Shown here piece after piece: positions 1-8,550 of a stretch of 64,000 nt of DNA (positions are counted from its first letter, which is position 1; each line of letters starts with the position of its first letter). Both the position numbers and the translations under genes were made by a program. The notes beneath the pieces were generated by a model. The model saw only the letters and a program-made list of their open reading frames with translations. It was not told where the DNA came from and ran no database searches. Origin of the DNA: Laccaria trichodermophora (taxonomy: Eukaryota; Basidiomycota; Agaricomycetes; Agaricales; Hydnangiaceae); NCBI GenBank assembly GCA_018417955.1, contig JACTVC010000026.1, positions 124,001 to 188,000 on the forward strand, given 5' to 3'.

Positions 1-601
1 GAGAAAAGGAGGCGTCGGCAAAGGTGGGCATGTGACAATCTATTCCTTCTAAAAGTGATCGCTCAAAATTTCTCATCAGCAAAGGGAACTCGACTTGGAT
101 AACATCCGTCGTATTGAGCTACAACATGAACTCGAGCTCCTGAAAACTCTACATGCCAAGGAAATCCTTGAATGTCAATTCCAGATCCGGTCCCTACTCG
201 ACGGCAACTCTCACGATGCCTATCAAAGGTCGCAACTTGAAAAAGCTTGCGAAGATCTCACAGCTACTGTGTCTGATCTATCTCAATCCCTGAATAAGCT
301 CCGGGAGACAAACGAGAAAGACGCGTTGGAGCGAACGGAACTTGCGCAGGAGTGTGCCCGGCTCCGCGAGAAAGTGGCAACACACGGCAAGACACTGTCT
401 GATCTTGCGGAAGCGAAATTGAAGATAGCCCACTTGGAGTCGCAACTGAAAATATCGCAGGAGACGCAGGGAGTTGACCTAAGCAGATCTCAGTCGGCTC
501 GGGAAAACGCCAAATCCAACAAGGACGGCGAGAGAGAATTGCGATCGCCTCAATCTCCGTCCTTGCTTTATATGATTTCGAGCCTCTCTTCAGCACGATA
601 A
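1..601 (+). CDS. C-terminal part of a coiled-coil protein, truncated by the window edge
   Basis: Two exons are proposed: 1-23 and 80-601. The frame of the long exon runs into a TGA at 56-58, but a GT at 24 and a CAG ending at 79 would remove it as a 56-nt intron and leave an uninterrupted frame (…EKEASAK|QRELDLDN…). The protein is Leu/Glu/Lys/Arg rich with heptad-like spacing over roughly the first 130 visible residues, then a Ser-rich polar tail, ending at TAA 599-601. No catalytic domain is visible. The real start lies upstream of the window. A structural or scaffold role is possible, but the family is not recognised. Confidence 0.6.
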
Positions 602-1418
602 AGTTCCCCCCACACCCCATGCACAGCTCTCTGATTGTTTTGTTTGGAGACTTAGGTCGTCGTGGGCGTGTAGCTGGTGGCAACTAGGACGGCCTGATGA
701 ACTACGTAAACCTAAACACTCATGATGTAACCACCACATGCAGATGAAGGAGACCGTTCTATTTTGGAGATGGCGCTGCGTAAAGGGAGAGTGTCGAGGT
801 GATCTAAAAAGACCAATTCTCTGGATCCAAGAAGGGATGTCATCCAAGTCTCAGCCTATGGGTCCGTTGTAAGTTAAGAACTCCAGCAAGTACAACATAT
901 GAGCATACCGCGCTGGATGATCCGACCCCTTTACAAACTACATGTTGTGTTCCTGAGCGGCAGTAAGATAGTACGTAGCGTCAAATGTGGTGGAGACAAA
1001 CCGTTCGACAACATGGCTCGTCACATCCACAAATGTTGGTGCAGGCGGGGCATACGCATTGTGTGCAGATCGAAGAGTCTGGCCAACATTGAGCGGCAGC
1101 GGCAAGCCATCATTTTTTTCTGCTCTAGGCTACTCCACATGGCCACAACCATCGACAGAGGGGATCAATGGCACGCCCTGGAGAGATGGATAATCGAAAG
1201 TGTTATTGTGAGGCACTAGGGAGGAAAAGGTGCATTGTTTACGTACCAGGAAAACTCAAGTTAGCCGAGAATACTATCTCAAAAGATCGCTAGAGATTCA
1301 ACAAGCAGACCCCGGCCAAATTGAGTCTTGACAACGTAAGGCCGTGAGGTGCTATGCCACATAGACCTCTGCCATGGGAAATGTCGGTAGGCAGCCAGAC
1401 TGTAGGCTGAACCTGAAC
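602..1418. other. No gene recognised
   Basis: Only short open frames occur here (for example 899-1219 plus), without motifs, convincing splice sites or similarity to other parts of the window. I read this as intergenic or decayed sequence. Confidence 0.4.
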
Positions 1419-1795
1419 GGGACGCAAGCTATCGTCGCCAAACTCAGGCAACGACTAGACGACATCGAACAGAACTTGAGAGTCAGAACCATGCCGATTC
1501 TGCTAAACACAGTGATTCAGTGAGTCAGAATGCTCGAAAGAATGTGACGACGCACCTCATCACTGCACCCCATTCCATCGCCGCTGGAAGCAAAACAAAT
1601 TGACAACGGACCAGCCTTGAAGGCGGCAAAAAGAAAACTTGTCGACGTCCTGAGTGAACCGTGGTCCAAGGCTATCGTGGTGCGTGACGAAGACATGTTG
1701 ATCGCTGTCGACCACAACAGTCACAACATTGATATTGATCGATTGATCGTCTGCCATTTTCAGCGTGTCCATTGTCAGTGAAAGCCTTTCCAAAA
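1419..1795 (+). pseudogene. 5' part of an older gene interrupted by the LINE
   Basis: Protein-like sequence is readable in one plus frame: from 1419 (GTQAIVAKLRQRLDD…) to TGA 1521, then again from about 1563 to 1763 (…LEAKQIDNGPALKAAKRKL… and …DEDMLIAVDHNSHNIDIDRL…). A good donor GTGAGT at 1520 has no matching in-frame acceptor. Near 1762 the frame must shift by one to continue into the sequence that crosses the LINE insertion site. It therefore looks like a decaying gene rather than a working one. The last part of the same frame is at 8413-8550. No family is recognised. Confidence 0.45.
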
Positions 1796-1809
1796 GAGAA
1801 GAGGATCTT
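1796..1809. repeat. Left target-site duplication of the LINE
   Basis: The 14-mer gagaagaggatctt occurs here and again exactly at 8399-8412, at the two ends of the LINE. Its last TT merges with a run of eight T at 1808-1815, which is the element's poly(A) tail read on the plus strand. Confidence 0.9.
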
Positions 1810-2095
1810 TTTTTTCTTTGGATTCTCGAGATTTACGTGCAACAAGTAGTCTAGTACTAAGACGCACGGGAAGCGTAAGGCTTCCCTTAGATGTGATTAT
1901 GTCCGATGGGCCTCCATTTAAGTGGATATTAGTGACCGTTGTGTAGCTGTAAGGTATAGAGAAAGTCAAGGTTTGGGGTATAGGGTCCTAGGGATGGGAG
2001 TCATGGTCTGGTGCGCCTATGTGGCGCTTGGGCAGGGGTGAGCGCTCTGCGCTCGCGAGGGTTTGTCTGTGGGTGCGGGTAGCGTGGGCATGCTA

Positions 2096-5000
2096 TTATT
2101 CAGCGTCTGAGTCGTCGTCCTCCGAATCTATGTCAGGTGGCTCTGGCTCGTCGAGGAAAGAGGGGAGCCCCTTGGGCGTGTACTTCGTACCCGTGAATGT
2201 GAAGGCGCCTGAATCCCTTAGGAACTCGGTTAGCGCGGCTATGCCCTTGGGGGTGCCTAAGAGCTCTGGGAGTGCGAGGTCGCGGTTGAATTCGCGTATT
2301 TTGTCGCGTTGGTCCTCGTACCGTGCGCAGTCTCTGATGATGTGTTCGCGGGACTGGGGGTCCACCCCACACTCGCAGTTGGTGCTCTTCTCCGGGAAGA
2401 ACTGTCTCCGGAATTCCCCAGTGTATGCGTGTCCTGTGCGGCATTGGACTAGGCGCCCGAAAACTTCGCGTTGGTCCTTCAGTTCGATGAAGTGTTTGGT
2501 GGGTTTCAGGGATGGGGGGATTCTGTTGGATATTGCGAATCTCCCCTTACGTGGTGCCCTCTGCCATTCGCGCACCCAGTTGGATTGGGTCGAGGCCTTA
2601 GCCTTGCGCAGGGCGAACGCCCTTGACGTGCTGATTGGCGCGCTCCACGCCAGTTGTGTGGCTTCTTTGGCGATTTCGTCTGCCCTGTCGTTGCCCTTGA
2701 TGTTACAGTGGCTTGGGCACCATTCGATTTCGACCGTGTGGGTTGGACTGTTGTCCAGGAACTTGGCCATCTTGCGGTGGAATTTAGCCGCGTATAGTTG
2801 CCCTGGTTGTGGTTTTGGATCGAATATGGCCCCTGCTGCCGCCGCGTTGTCGACAAAGTAGTGTACGCTCGTTATTTGTGGGTGGTCCTTGATGTATTTC
2901 GTCGCCAGGTCCGCTCCCATCTTTAGCCCTGCCATTTCTGCATCGTATACCTCTGCTCTCCCCCCCAGTCCCATCCTCCCCACGAAAACCTCCTCCCCTT
3001 CATGGAATCCGACTGCTCCTGCTCCTACCTGGGGGAAACCCTTCTTCTTCACCATCGACCCATCCGTGTATATTACGAGGCATTCTTTCTTCTTTGCGAG
3101 GTGTTGGTATTTTTCTTTGTGGCTATCTACTAGTTTCTGTTTTTCTTTTTTGTCTTTTGTTTCTGGTTTGCATACGTTAATCTTGACCCGACCATTGAAG
3201 CTCGAGCTCGTTCGTCGCCAGGGTGCCACTAGGTAGGGGTTGATCCTTTCGTGGGCGTGACACGTGTGTTTTGCGATGTCAAGTAGGTTTGTTGTTCTTG
3301 CGCGGTTGGTGGCTGAGTTGTTCTTCAGTCTGGGTTGTAGTGGTGGGGGCGTTGTCTTCTCTCCGGCTTTCCTCCATGGCTGTGGGAGACGTTGAATGAT
3401 TGGGCTGGAGGTGCTGAGCTTGTTGAATCGGATGGCACAGCGTTTCACGTGCAGGTTTACTTGGTGTCTGATGGGTGGGATTGAGGCCTCGACTTCGAGC
3501 GCCTCGATAGGTGTGGTTCTAAACGCCGCGCATATCAGCCTCAACACCCTTCTCTGTACCTTCTCCAAGGGTTTTATCTGGTATTGACGGCCCGTCCACC
3601 AAACTGGGCATGCGTACAGTATTTTGGGCGACACACATGCCAGGTAAAGGTGTCGTAAGTGTGTTTGGCTCAGGCCACGTATCGTATTCGCTAGCATCGT
3701 TAATCCGCTCACCGCATTCTCTCCCCGGGCGGCGAGGATGGTAGCATGTTTTTGGAACCGTAACTTGCGATCGAAGTAGACTCCCAGCCACCGTACGGTC
3801 GACTCGGGCTTGACCGTTCTGCGTTCCCCATCTCCATCATCGAATGTTATTGAGGGGCTCCCATCTTTCTTTCTCCTGGTGTAGTGCATTAGTTCTCTTT
3901 TCGCGTAGTCCGGGGATAGCCCTGCGCCCTTAAGCCATGCTTCTGCCTCGTTGTACGCTTCCTTTAGTTTTGCGATGTTGGTATCGAGGGACTGAGAGGA
4001 CACATAGAGCTTGCCATCGTCCATGTACATTATGAGGTGTACCTCAGTCGTCTTGTCTGGGTTCGGATCTTGTACTGTTGCCCTGAGCTGGAACTTCTCC
4101 AGGAGCTCCGCTGTGTAAAAGGCTGCGAGGATGGGTGAGATTGGGGAACCTTGAGGTATGCCGTTTACCACATGTTCCATCTGCCCTCTCTTGCCATCTA
4201 TACATATTGCTGCCTCACGGTCGGAGAGGAAGCTGGCTACCCATTTTACGTATGCCAGGGGAATGTGTTTCCGTCTGAGCTCAGTTAGGAGCCGGTTGTG
4301 GTTAACGAAGTCGAAGTACCCTTTGATGTCGAACGTGAGGGCTGAGGTCACCATCTTATGGTTCCAGGCGCACTGTACGTCGTTGGTGAAGGTCAGGAGT
4401 GCATCGTTAGTCGAACTGTTGGATCGCCCCCCGAACTGGTTTGCTGGGACCATGTTGTGCTTTCCGGCTAAAAATGTGAGCCGGCGTGCCACGATTTTCT
4501 CTAGTATCTTCCCCAGACACTCCAAGAGGGTGATGAGCCGGTATGCCCTTGGGTTTGAGTAGTCTGGTTTGTTGGGTTTCCTGAGGGCGACTGCAATGGC
4601 CTTCCTCCATGCTTTCGGGTGGTATCCTGCTTCAAGGCACTTCCGCATGAGCAGCACAATGTATTTCCTACCGTCTTCGCTCCTCCATGCCCATTTGACC
4701 ACCTGGTAGTTTATCTGTGAGTGGCCGGGTGCTGATGATGCGCTGGTGCCATTGATTGCTTTGCCCACTTCGTCAACTGTAATCTCTACATACGGGAGGT
4801 CGTTCTCCTGGGGGTTTTGGAGGTCTGGGTTGTGCTCATCCTCAAGTTGCGGTGGTGGTTGGTAGAGTTCCTGCCTGAGGGCGTCGCACTTTTCTTGGTG
4901 TGATATTGCTTTGGGCCGGCCTTCTCCTCTCGATATTGGTGGGGAAGGGTAGTTGCGTGTACCTTTGGACCAGTTCTGGAATCCCCAGATGTCATCCGTC

Positions 5001-6205
5001 GTTGCCTGCTGAAGCTTCTCGTTGACCCAATCCCTCTTCTTGATCCTGCACAGCCTCTTGAAGTAGTTCCGTGCCTTCCTTATCCGGGTTCTGATATTGC
5101 CGTTGAACTCGCTGATGATGTCGTGGTGTTGCTTTTGTTCCCGTCTGGTCTCGTTTACACGTTCGGCTGCCTCTGCCAGGTCCTGGTCCCACCAAGGTTT
5201 GGCGTTGGCGCATGGCTTCCGGATTTTGGCCGTGGTTGACGTGGCCGTTTGCATGGCCTCCGTTAGGGCATCTGCACACCTGTCGAGGGTGACTGAGGTC
5301 AGTTGCTCTGCAAGGAGGAGTGGTTGGAGGTCGTCATGGGATTTTGCGATGGCGCTCTCCAGCTCCTTGATCCAGTCTGCAGGTTTTACCTCTTTCAGAC
5401 AGTATTTGATGTCCAGTGGGTTGTCGATTTCCGTCAACCCGTGTGCGATTGTGAACTTAATCCCCAGGTGATCTGCATCATGGGCGAGGTCTGGGTCTAT
5501 GGCCCACTCTTGGACTGTGCCTTCTATGACCGCTCGTCCGCTTACAAACGTTAGGTCGATTACGGACGCTTTTTCGCGTGCGTTACGTGGGGGGTGTGTG
5601 ATCTCACCTTTTTTATTCAGCATGGTGTAGCCTTCATCTGTCAGCCACTCTACTATGGGCCCTGAAATCCTTGCTTCATCGCTCCCTACTGGCCCTCTTG
5701 CCCACAGGTCGTGGTGGAGGTTAAAGTCCCCAGTGATGATGACTGGGTGGTCCCTTGGTAGGCTGGCGTGCCGGAGACGATTGAGGGCACTGAGTTGTCC
5801 AAGTCTTGGGTCGTTGTATATGTTGATGAGTGTTGTGAGGGGTTGGCCCTCTTGTGCGATGTCTAGGACTTGTATGTCCCTGTCTTCTAGTATGTCAGTC
5901 CGCAATGTGACAGAGAAGTCTGGCCTGGTTCGATAATAGGTTAGTGTATGTGGTTTCTTGGGGTCACCAGTGATGTTGGAGGTTGGCGCAATCGGGTTCC
6001 ATCCTTGGAGTGCAACCGGTCCCTGTACCTCATTGCCTTCCTCGGTACCAATGAACCCCCAGGCGGGCTCCTGTAATATGATGATGTCGAACTCTTGGAC
6101 GTGTTTGTTCAGGAGCTGGATCACTGCATTCTTCTTCTTCTGCGCATTTAGTTGTGCCACGCGTATCGGTTGAGTGGTTGTTTTCCCTTGGTTTTGCATA
6201 ATCAT
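2096..6205 (-). CDS. LINE ORF2: APE-type endonuclease, reverse transcriptase and RNase H
   Basis: 1369 codons. Endonuclease-exonuclease-phosphatase domain at about 12-255: N20, E46 (LQEPAW), GDFNLHH (D160), IDLTF (D217) and DADHLGI (D245-H246), the usual catalytic set for target nicking. Reverse transcriptase at about 530-790: FDIKGYFDFVNHNRL (D626), GIPQGSPISP and active site YMDD at 727-730. RNase H at about 1040-1185: TDGS (D1048), E1090, D1119, H1166 and D1176, all five catalytic residues. A C-terminal CCHC finger follows (C1277, C1279, H1288, C1293). The first codon overlaps the ORF1 stop in ATGA. Translation of ORF2 therefore probably depends on ORF1, as shown for some other LINEs. Length and motif set are those of a complete protein. 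Confidence 0.95.
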   Translation of the reverse strand: MIMQNQGKTTTQPIRVAQLNAQKKKNAVIQLLNKHVQEFDIIILQEPAWGFIGTEEGNEVQGPVALQGWNPIAPTSNITGDPKKPHTLTYYRTRPDFSVTLRTDILEDRDIQVLDIAQEGQPLTTLINIYNDPRLGQLSALNRLRHASLPRDHPVIITGDFNLHHDLWARGPVGSDEARISGPIVEWLTDEGYTMLNKKGEITHPPRNAREKASVIDLTFVSGRAVIEGTVQEWAIDPDLAHDADHLGIKFTIAHGLTEIDNPLDIKYCLKEVKPADWIKELESAIAKSHDDLQPLLLAEQLTSVTLDRCADALTEAMQTATSTTAKIRKPCANAKPWWDQDLAEAAERVNETRREQKQHHDIISEFNGNIRTRIRKARNYFKRLCRIKKRDWVNEKLQQATTDDIWGFQNWSKGTRNYPSPPISRGEGRPKAISHQEKCDALRQELYQPPPQLEDEHNPDLQNPQENDLPYVEITVDEVGKAINGTSASSAPGHSQINYQVVKWAWRSEDGRKYIVLLMRKCLEAGYHPKAWRKAIAVALRKPNKPDYSNPRAYRLITLLECLGKILEKIVARRLTFLAGKHNMVPANQFGGRSNSSTNDALLTFTNDVQCAWNHKMVTSALTFDIKGYFDFVNHNRLLTELRRKHIPLAYVKWVASFLSDREAAICIDGKRGQMEHVVNGIPQGSPISPILAAFYTAELLEKFQLRATVQDPNPDKTTEVHLIMYMDDGKLYVSSQSLDTNIAKLKEAYNEAEAWLKGAGLSPDYAKRELMHYTRRKKDGSPSITFDDGDGERRTVKPESTVRWLGVYFDRKLRFQKHATILAARGENAVSGLTMLANTIRGLSQTHLRHLYLACVSPKILYACPVWWTGRQYQIKPLEKVQRRVLRLICAAFRTTPIEALEVEASIPPIRHQVNLHVKRCAIRFNKLSTSSPIIQRLPQPWRKAGEKTTPPPLQPRLKNNSATNRARTTNLLDIAKHTCHAHERINPYLVAPWRRTSSSFNGRVKINVCKPETKDKKEKQKLVDSHKEKYQHLAKKKECLVIYTDGSMVKKKGFPQVGAGAVGFHEGEEVFVGRMGLGGRAEVYDAEMAGLKMGADLATKYIKDHPQITSVHYFVDNAAAAGAIFDPKPQPGQLYAAKFHRKMAKFLDNSPTHTVEIEWCPSHCNIKGNDRADEIAKEATQLAWSAPISTSRAFALRKAKASTQSNWVREWQRAPRKGRFAISNRIPPSLKPTKHFIELKDQREVFGRLVQCRTGHAYTGEFRRQFFPEKSTNCECGVDPQSREHIIRDCARYEDQRDKIREFNRDLALPELLGTPKGIAALTEFLRDSGAFTFTGTKYTPKGLPSFLDEPEPPDIDSEDDDSDAE
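6202..6205 (-). promoter_or_regulatory. ATGA stop/start overlap between ORF1 and ORF2
   Basis: On the minus strand the ORF2 ATG (6205-6203) and the ORF1 TGA (6204-6202) share two bases. Such overlaps allow termination-reinitiation, so ORF2 is made at a fixed low ratio to ORF1. The overlap is seen; the mechanism is inferred. Confidence 0.75.
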
Positions 6206-8325
6206 TGGGAACAGGTGTCTTCGTCGATTCGGGCAGCTGGGGTGATGTCTTCAAAGATACTGAACTGGTTTTGGCAGGCTAGCTGCTCTGGTGAAATTTT
6301 CTGTGAGGTTAGTGTGGGGTTTTTCGGTGATCTAGGTTTGCGAGGCTTTTTACCAGTGGCAACCTTCCATGGGTTGTCCGTCTTCAGGGCCTTGCGTTCG
6401 TTTGCGCGGGCTGTACCATATTTTTCTAGTCGGACGGGACACCTTCTTGCATCCGCTGGGTGGTCTTTTTCAGTGATGTGGGAAACCGTGGAGCAGTTGA
6501 CGCAGTGTAGGTTGTGCGTGCATTGGTTTGTGTCGATGTTCATGCCGTCGCTCTCCTCGAGCGCCTTGCACTTCCGGCATGAAGGGTCGTTGACGTGTTC
6601 TTCTTCCTTGTGTTCCCCTGCGCACAGTCTGCACCTGGTTGGCTCCGGGCACTTGTCCGCTTTGTGATCCCAACCCCAGCAGTTCTTGCACTGTTTCACC
6701 GGGGGCCTGTCCTGATACGCTCGTAGTGGGCAGTGCTGTGCGAACGCTGCCAGCGTGTTGCGTCGTAGGAATCCTTTAGCTACCTCTTCATCATCGACGG
6801 CAAACACGAGGGACGACCTCAGCGTGCCATCCAGTTCTTCTTGGGTTCGCATCCACCGTGGGGGGGCGACAATGTTGTCGATTGCTTGTGCGTAGGCGGG
6901 GTTGCATGCTTGTAGTTCTTCGTGGACCGTTTCTGCTGTGATGAGGGACCTTGACCCGTGCCTCATCATGGTGTGTGTGCTGACTCCGTCAATTTGGATC
7001 TTGAACCACCTTTTGTCTTCGATGGCGCTTGTCTGGTAACCCTGGTCAATTAGCGGCATGAAGAGTTCTGTGTACTGCAGGAGGTCTGCGGCGCGTTGGT
7101 CTTCGCGTGTTGTGATAATGAGATTACCTTGGTTGTTGTAGGATGCCGTCACTGCCTTGATGTGTTTGGCCTTGAGCAACTGCGAGTTGGCGAGGGCGTC
7201 GTTTATCGTGTTGACGATCATTGCTGGTTCCATGCGGTCATCGTCCCTTATTCCATCTGGAAGGAATCGGATGACAGCACGGCTAGGGTGGTGGGCTGTT
7301 GCTGGGTTTTCGCTCTGCCTAGTCGGTCCTGGGTTAATGGTTTCCTTCCCTTTTGGTTTGATCAGTGGGCCGGTCGCGTAGTTATTGATGTGGCTTGTGG
7401 TGCCCGTTGTCCCTGTGTTCCTTGGCCCCGTGGCTACGCCCTTCTCTTCCAACCCCCGGATGCGTGCTTGGGTTTCGGCGGCCGCTGCTTCCAGGTTCTT
7501 GAGCTGTTCTGCTGTTGCTGTGAAGTTGTACGCAGTTTCTTCCTGGATGCCGTCTACTTTTGCTTCGACTCTCTCGATGAGCGCCGTCATTGTCATGTTG
7601 ATCTGGTGTATTGTTTGCATGAGGACTGACTGCTGTTCTATGATGACTGTATATGGCTGGTTTAGTAGAGCGTTATTAAGTCCCATCATACAACCTGTGA
7701 TCTTCTGGCTGTCCCTCGCCCCACCCAGTTCTCCGCCGCTTTCCAGCTCCTGGACGATGTTACCGGCCTCCATTAAGGTGAGGTAGAGGTTATCTAGTTT
7801 TTCGTCTTGGTTCATCGCTTGGTCTTCAGCCTGCTTTGCGAGGTTGCTGAAGGTGTCCGTTTGCATGGAGTTCTGGTCAATTTCTCCTTCTTCCCCTTCG
7901 TCTCCGGACGATTCTATGTCTTCATCCCACCGCTTTTGTTGGCTCGGATCTTGCTGACTGCCTGTAATTAGTGCTCCGTTGTTGTATGACTGTGGGGTTG
8001 GGGTGGTTGCACGTTCTGCGTCCAGGGCTCTCTTTTTGTTGCCTACTAGCACGCTCTTGATTTTGGCTGGGGACGTGTGGGTAACCGATTGGGCTATTCT
8101 CCCTACTCTTCCCACTGCGTTCTCTAGGAAGGAGGTCGTTGTGATGGAAGGGGTTTGTGGGTGGAGTTGCCGGCTTGACCATTGGGAACGCGTTGCGCCC
8201 CCCTCTTGGTGTGACGGTTTGGCGGTTTGGGCTGGGACGGGTTGGGAGTACTTTTGTGCCGTGTAGGGGCTTGGAGATTTGGGTTTGTGGTATTTTTCTT
8301 TGCTACTGACTATGTTTCCCTCCAT
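6202..8325 (-). CDS. LINE ORF1: Gag-like RNA-binding protein with zinc knuckles
   Basis: 707 codons. The N-terminal 220 residues are polar and low in complexity (Pro, Ser, Gln and acidic stretches). A predicted coiled coil spans about 230-300 (…ALIERVEAKVDGIQEE…), the usual trimerisation region of LINE ORF1 proteins. A compact, RRM-like region follows at about 345-530. Near the C-terminus lie Cys/His clusters from about 546: CKNCWGWDHKADKC is a perfect CX2CX4HX4C knuckle, followed by CRLC…H…H and CVNC…H…H variants at about 565-630. A basic tail (KKPRKPRSPKNP) comes after. The protein should coat element RNA in cytoplasmic particles and escort it to the nucleus. The initiator is the first ATG after the 5' UTR. 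Confidence 0.9.
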   Translation of the reverse strand: MEGNIVSSKEKYHKPKSPSPYTAQKYSQPVPAQTAKPSHQEGGATRSQWSSRQLHPQTPSITTTSFLENAVGRVGRIAQSVTHTSPAKIKSVLVGNKKRALDAERATTPTPQSYNNGALITGSQQDPSQQKRWDEDIESSGDEGEEGEIDQNSMQTDTFSNLAKQAEDQAMNQDEKLDNLYLTLMEAGNIVQELESGGELGGARDSQKITGCMMGLNNALLNQPYTVIIEQQSVLMQTIHQINMTMTALIERVEAKVDGIQEETAYNFTATAEQLKNLEAAAAETQARIRGLEEKGVATGPRNTGTTGTTSHINNYATGPLIKPKGKETINPGPTRQSENPATAHHPSRAVIRFLPDGIRDDDRMEPAMIVNTINDALANSQLLKAKHIKAVTASYNNQGNLIITTREDQRAADLLQYTELFMPLIDQGYQTSAIEDKRWFKIQIDGVSTHTMMRHGSRSLITAETVHEELQACNPAYAQAIDNIVAPPRWMRTQEELDGTLRSSLVFAVDDEEVAKGFLRRNTLAAFAQHCPLRAYQDRPPVKQCKNCWGWDHKADKCPEPTRCRLCAGEHKEEEHVNDPSCRKCKALEESDGMNIDTNQCTHNLHCVNCSTVSHITEKDHPADARRCPVRLEKYGTARANERKALKTDNPWKVATGKKPRKPRSPKNPTLTSQKISPEQLACQNQFSIFEDITPAARIDEDTCSQ

Positions 8326-8398
8326 ATTTCTTCGATTCTTGCACGGCTTTACCGTGGGAACAAAGGCGTATGTGGGAGTAACAGATCAAGGAGCGGTG

Positions 8399-8412
8399 GA
8401 GAAGAGGATCTT
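8399..8412. repeat. Right target-site duplication of the LINE
   Basis: Identical 14-mer to 1796-1809. Removing one copy and the element restores an open plus-strand frame across the junction. Confidence 0.9.
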
Positions 8413-8550
8413 GAAGCGATTGCTGACGGCCATGATTTCGGGGACATATCAATCAAGAATGCCACACAGCCTCGAAAAGATCGACGGGTGTCACTAGAAC
8501 CCCCCTTCAAGCTCTTCATTGAACTCTCTGATGGCCTCAATTACAAATGA
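8413..8550 (+). pseudogene. 3' end of the gene interrupted by the LINE
   Basis: With the LINE removed, the frame from about 1765 continues through the target site (…SLSKREEDL|EAIADGHDFGD…) and ends at TGA 8548-8550. The visible piece is hydrophilic, with no recognised domain. Its last 20 nt overlap the proposed start of copy A at 8531, so this arrangement may be a duplication breakpoint rather than two real gene ends. Confidence 0.45.

Larger units (their letters stand above)
1810..8398 (-). mobile_element. Full-length Tad1-like non-LTR retrotransposon (LINE)
   Basis: A 6.6-kb element on the minus strand: about 73 nt of 5' UTR, ORF1 (8325-6202), ORF2 (6205-2096), about 285 nt of 3' UTR and a short poly(A) tail. 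It is bounded by a perfect 14-bp direct repeat, the footprint of target-primed reverse transcription. Both reading frames are open from end to end and every catalytic motif of the endonuclease, reverse transcriptase and RNase H is present, so it may be recently active. The domain order (zinc-knuckle ORF1, then APE endonuclease-RT-RNase H ORF2) matches the Tad1 clade common in fungi. The clade is assigned from architecture, not from a tree. Confidence 0.93.

Noticed and set aside
2019..2861. Open frame of 280 codons on the plus strand at the LINE 3' end
   Set aside because: It is antisense to the RNase H part of ORF2, and its Ser/Arg-rich composition is that of a shadow frame.
7096..7629. Open frame of 177 codons on the plus strand inside the LINE
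   Set aside because: It is the antisense shadow of ORF1, Cys/Val/Phe-rich and without any motif.
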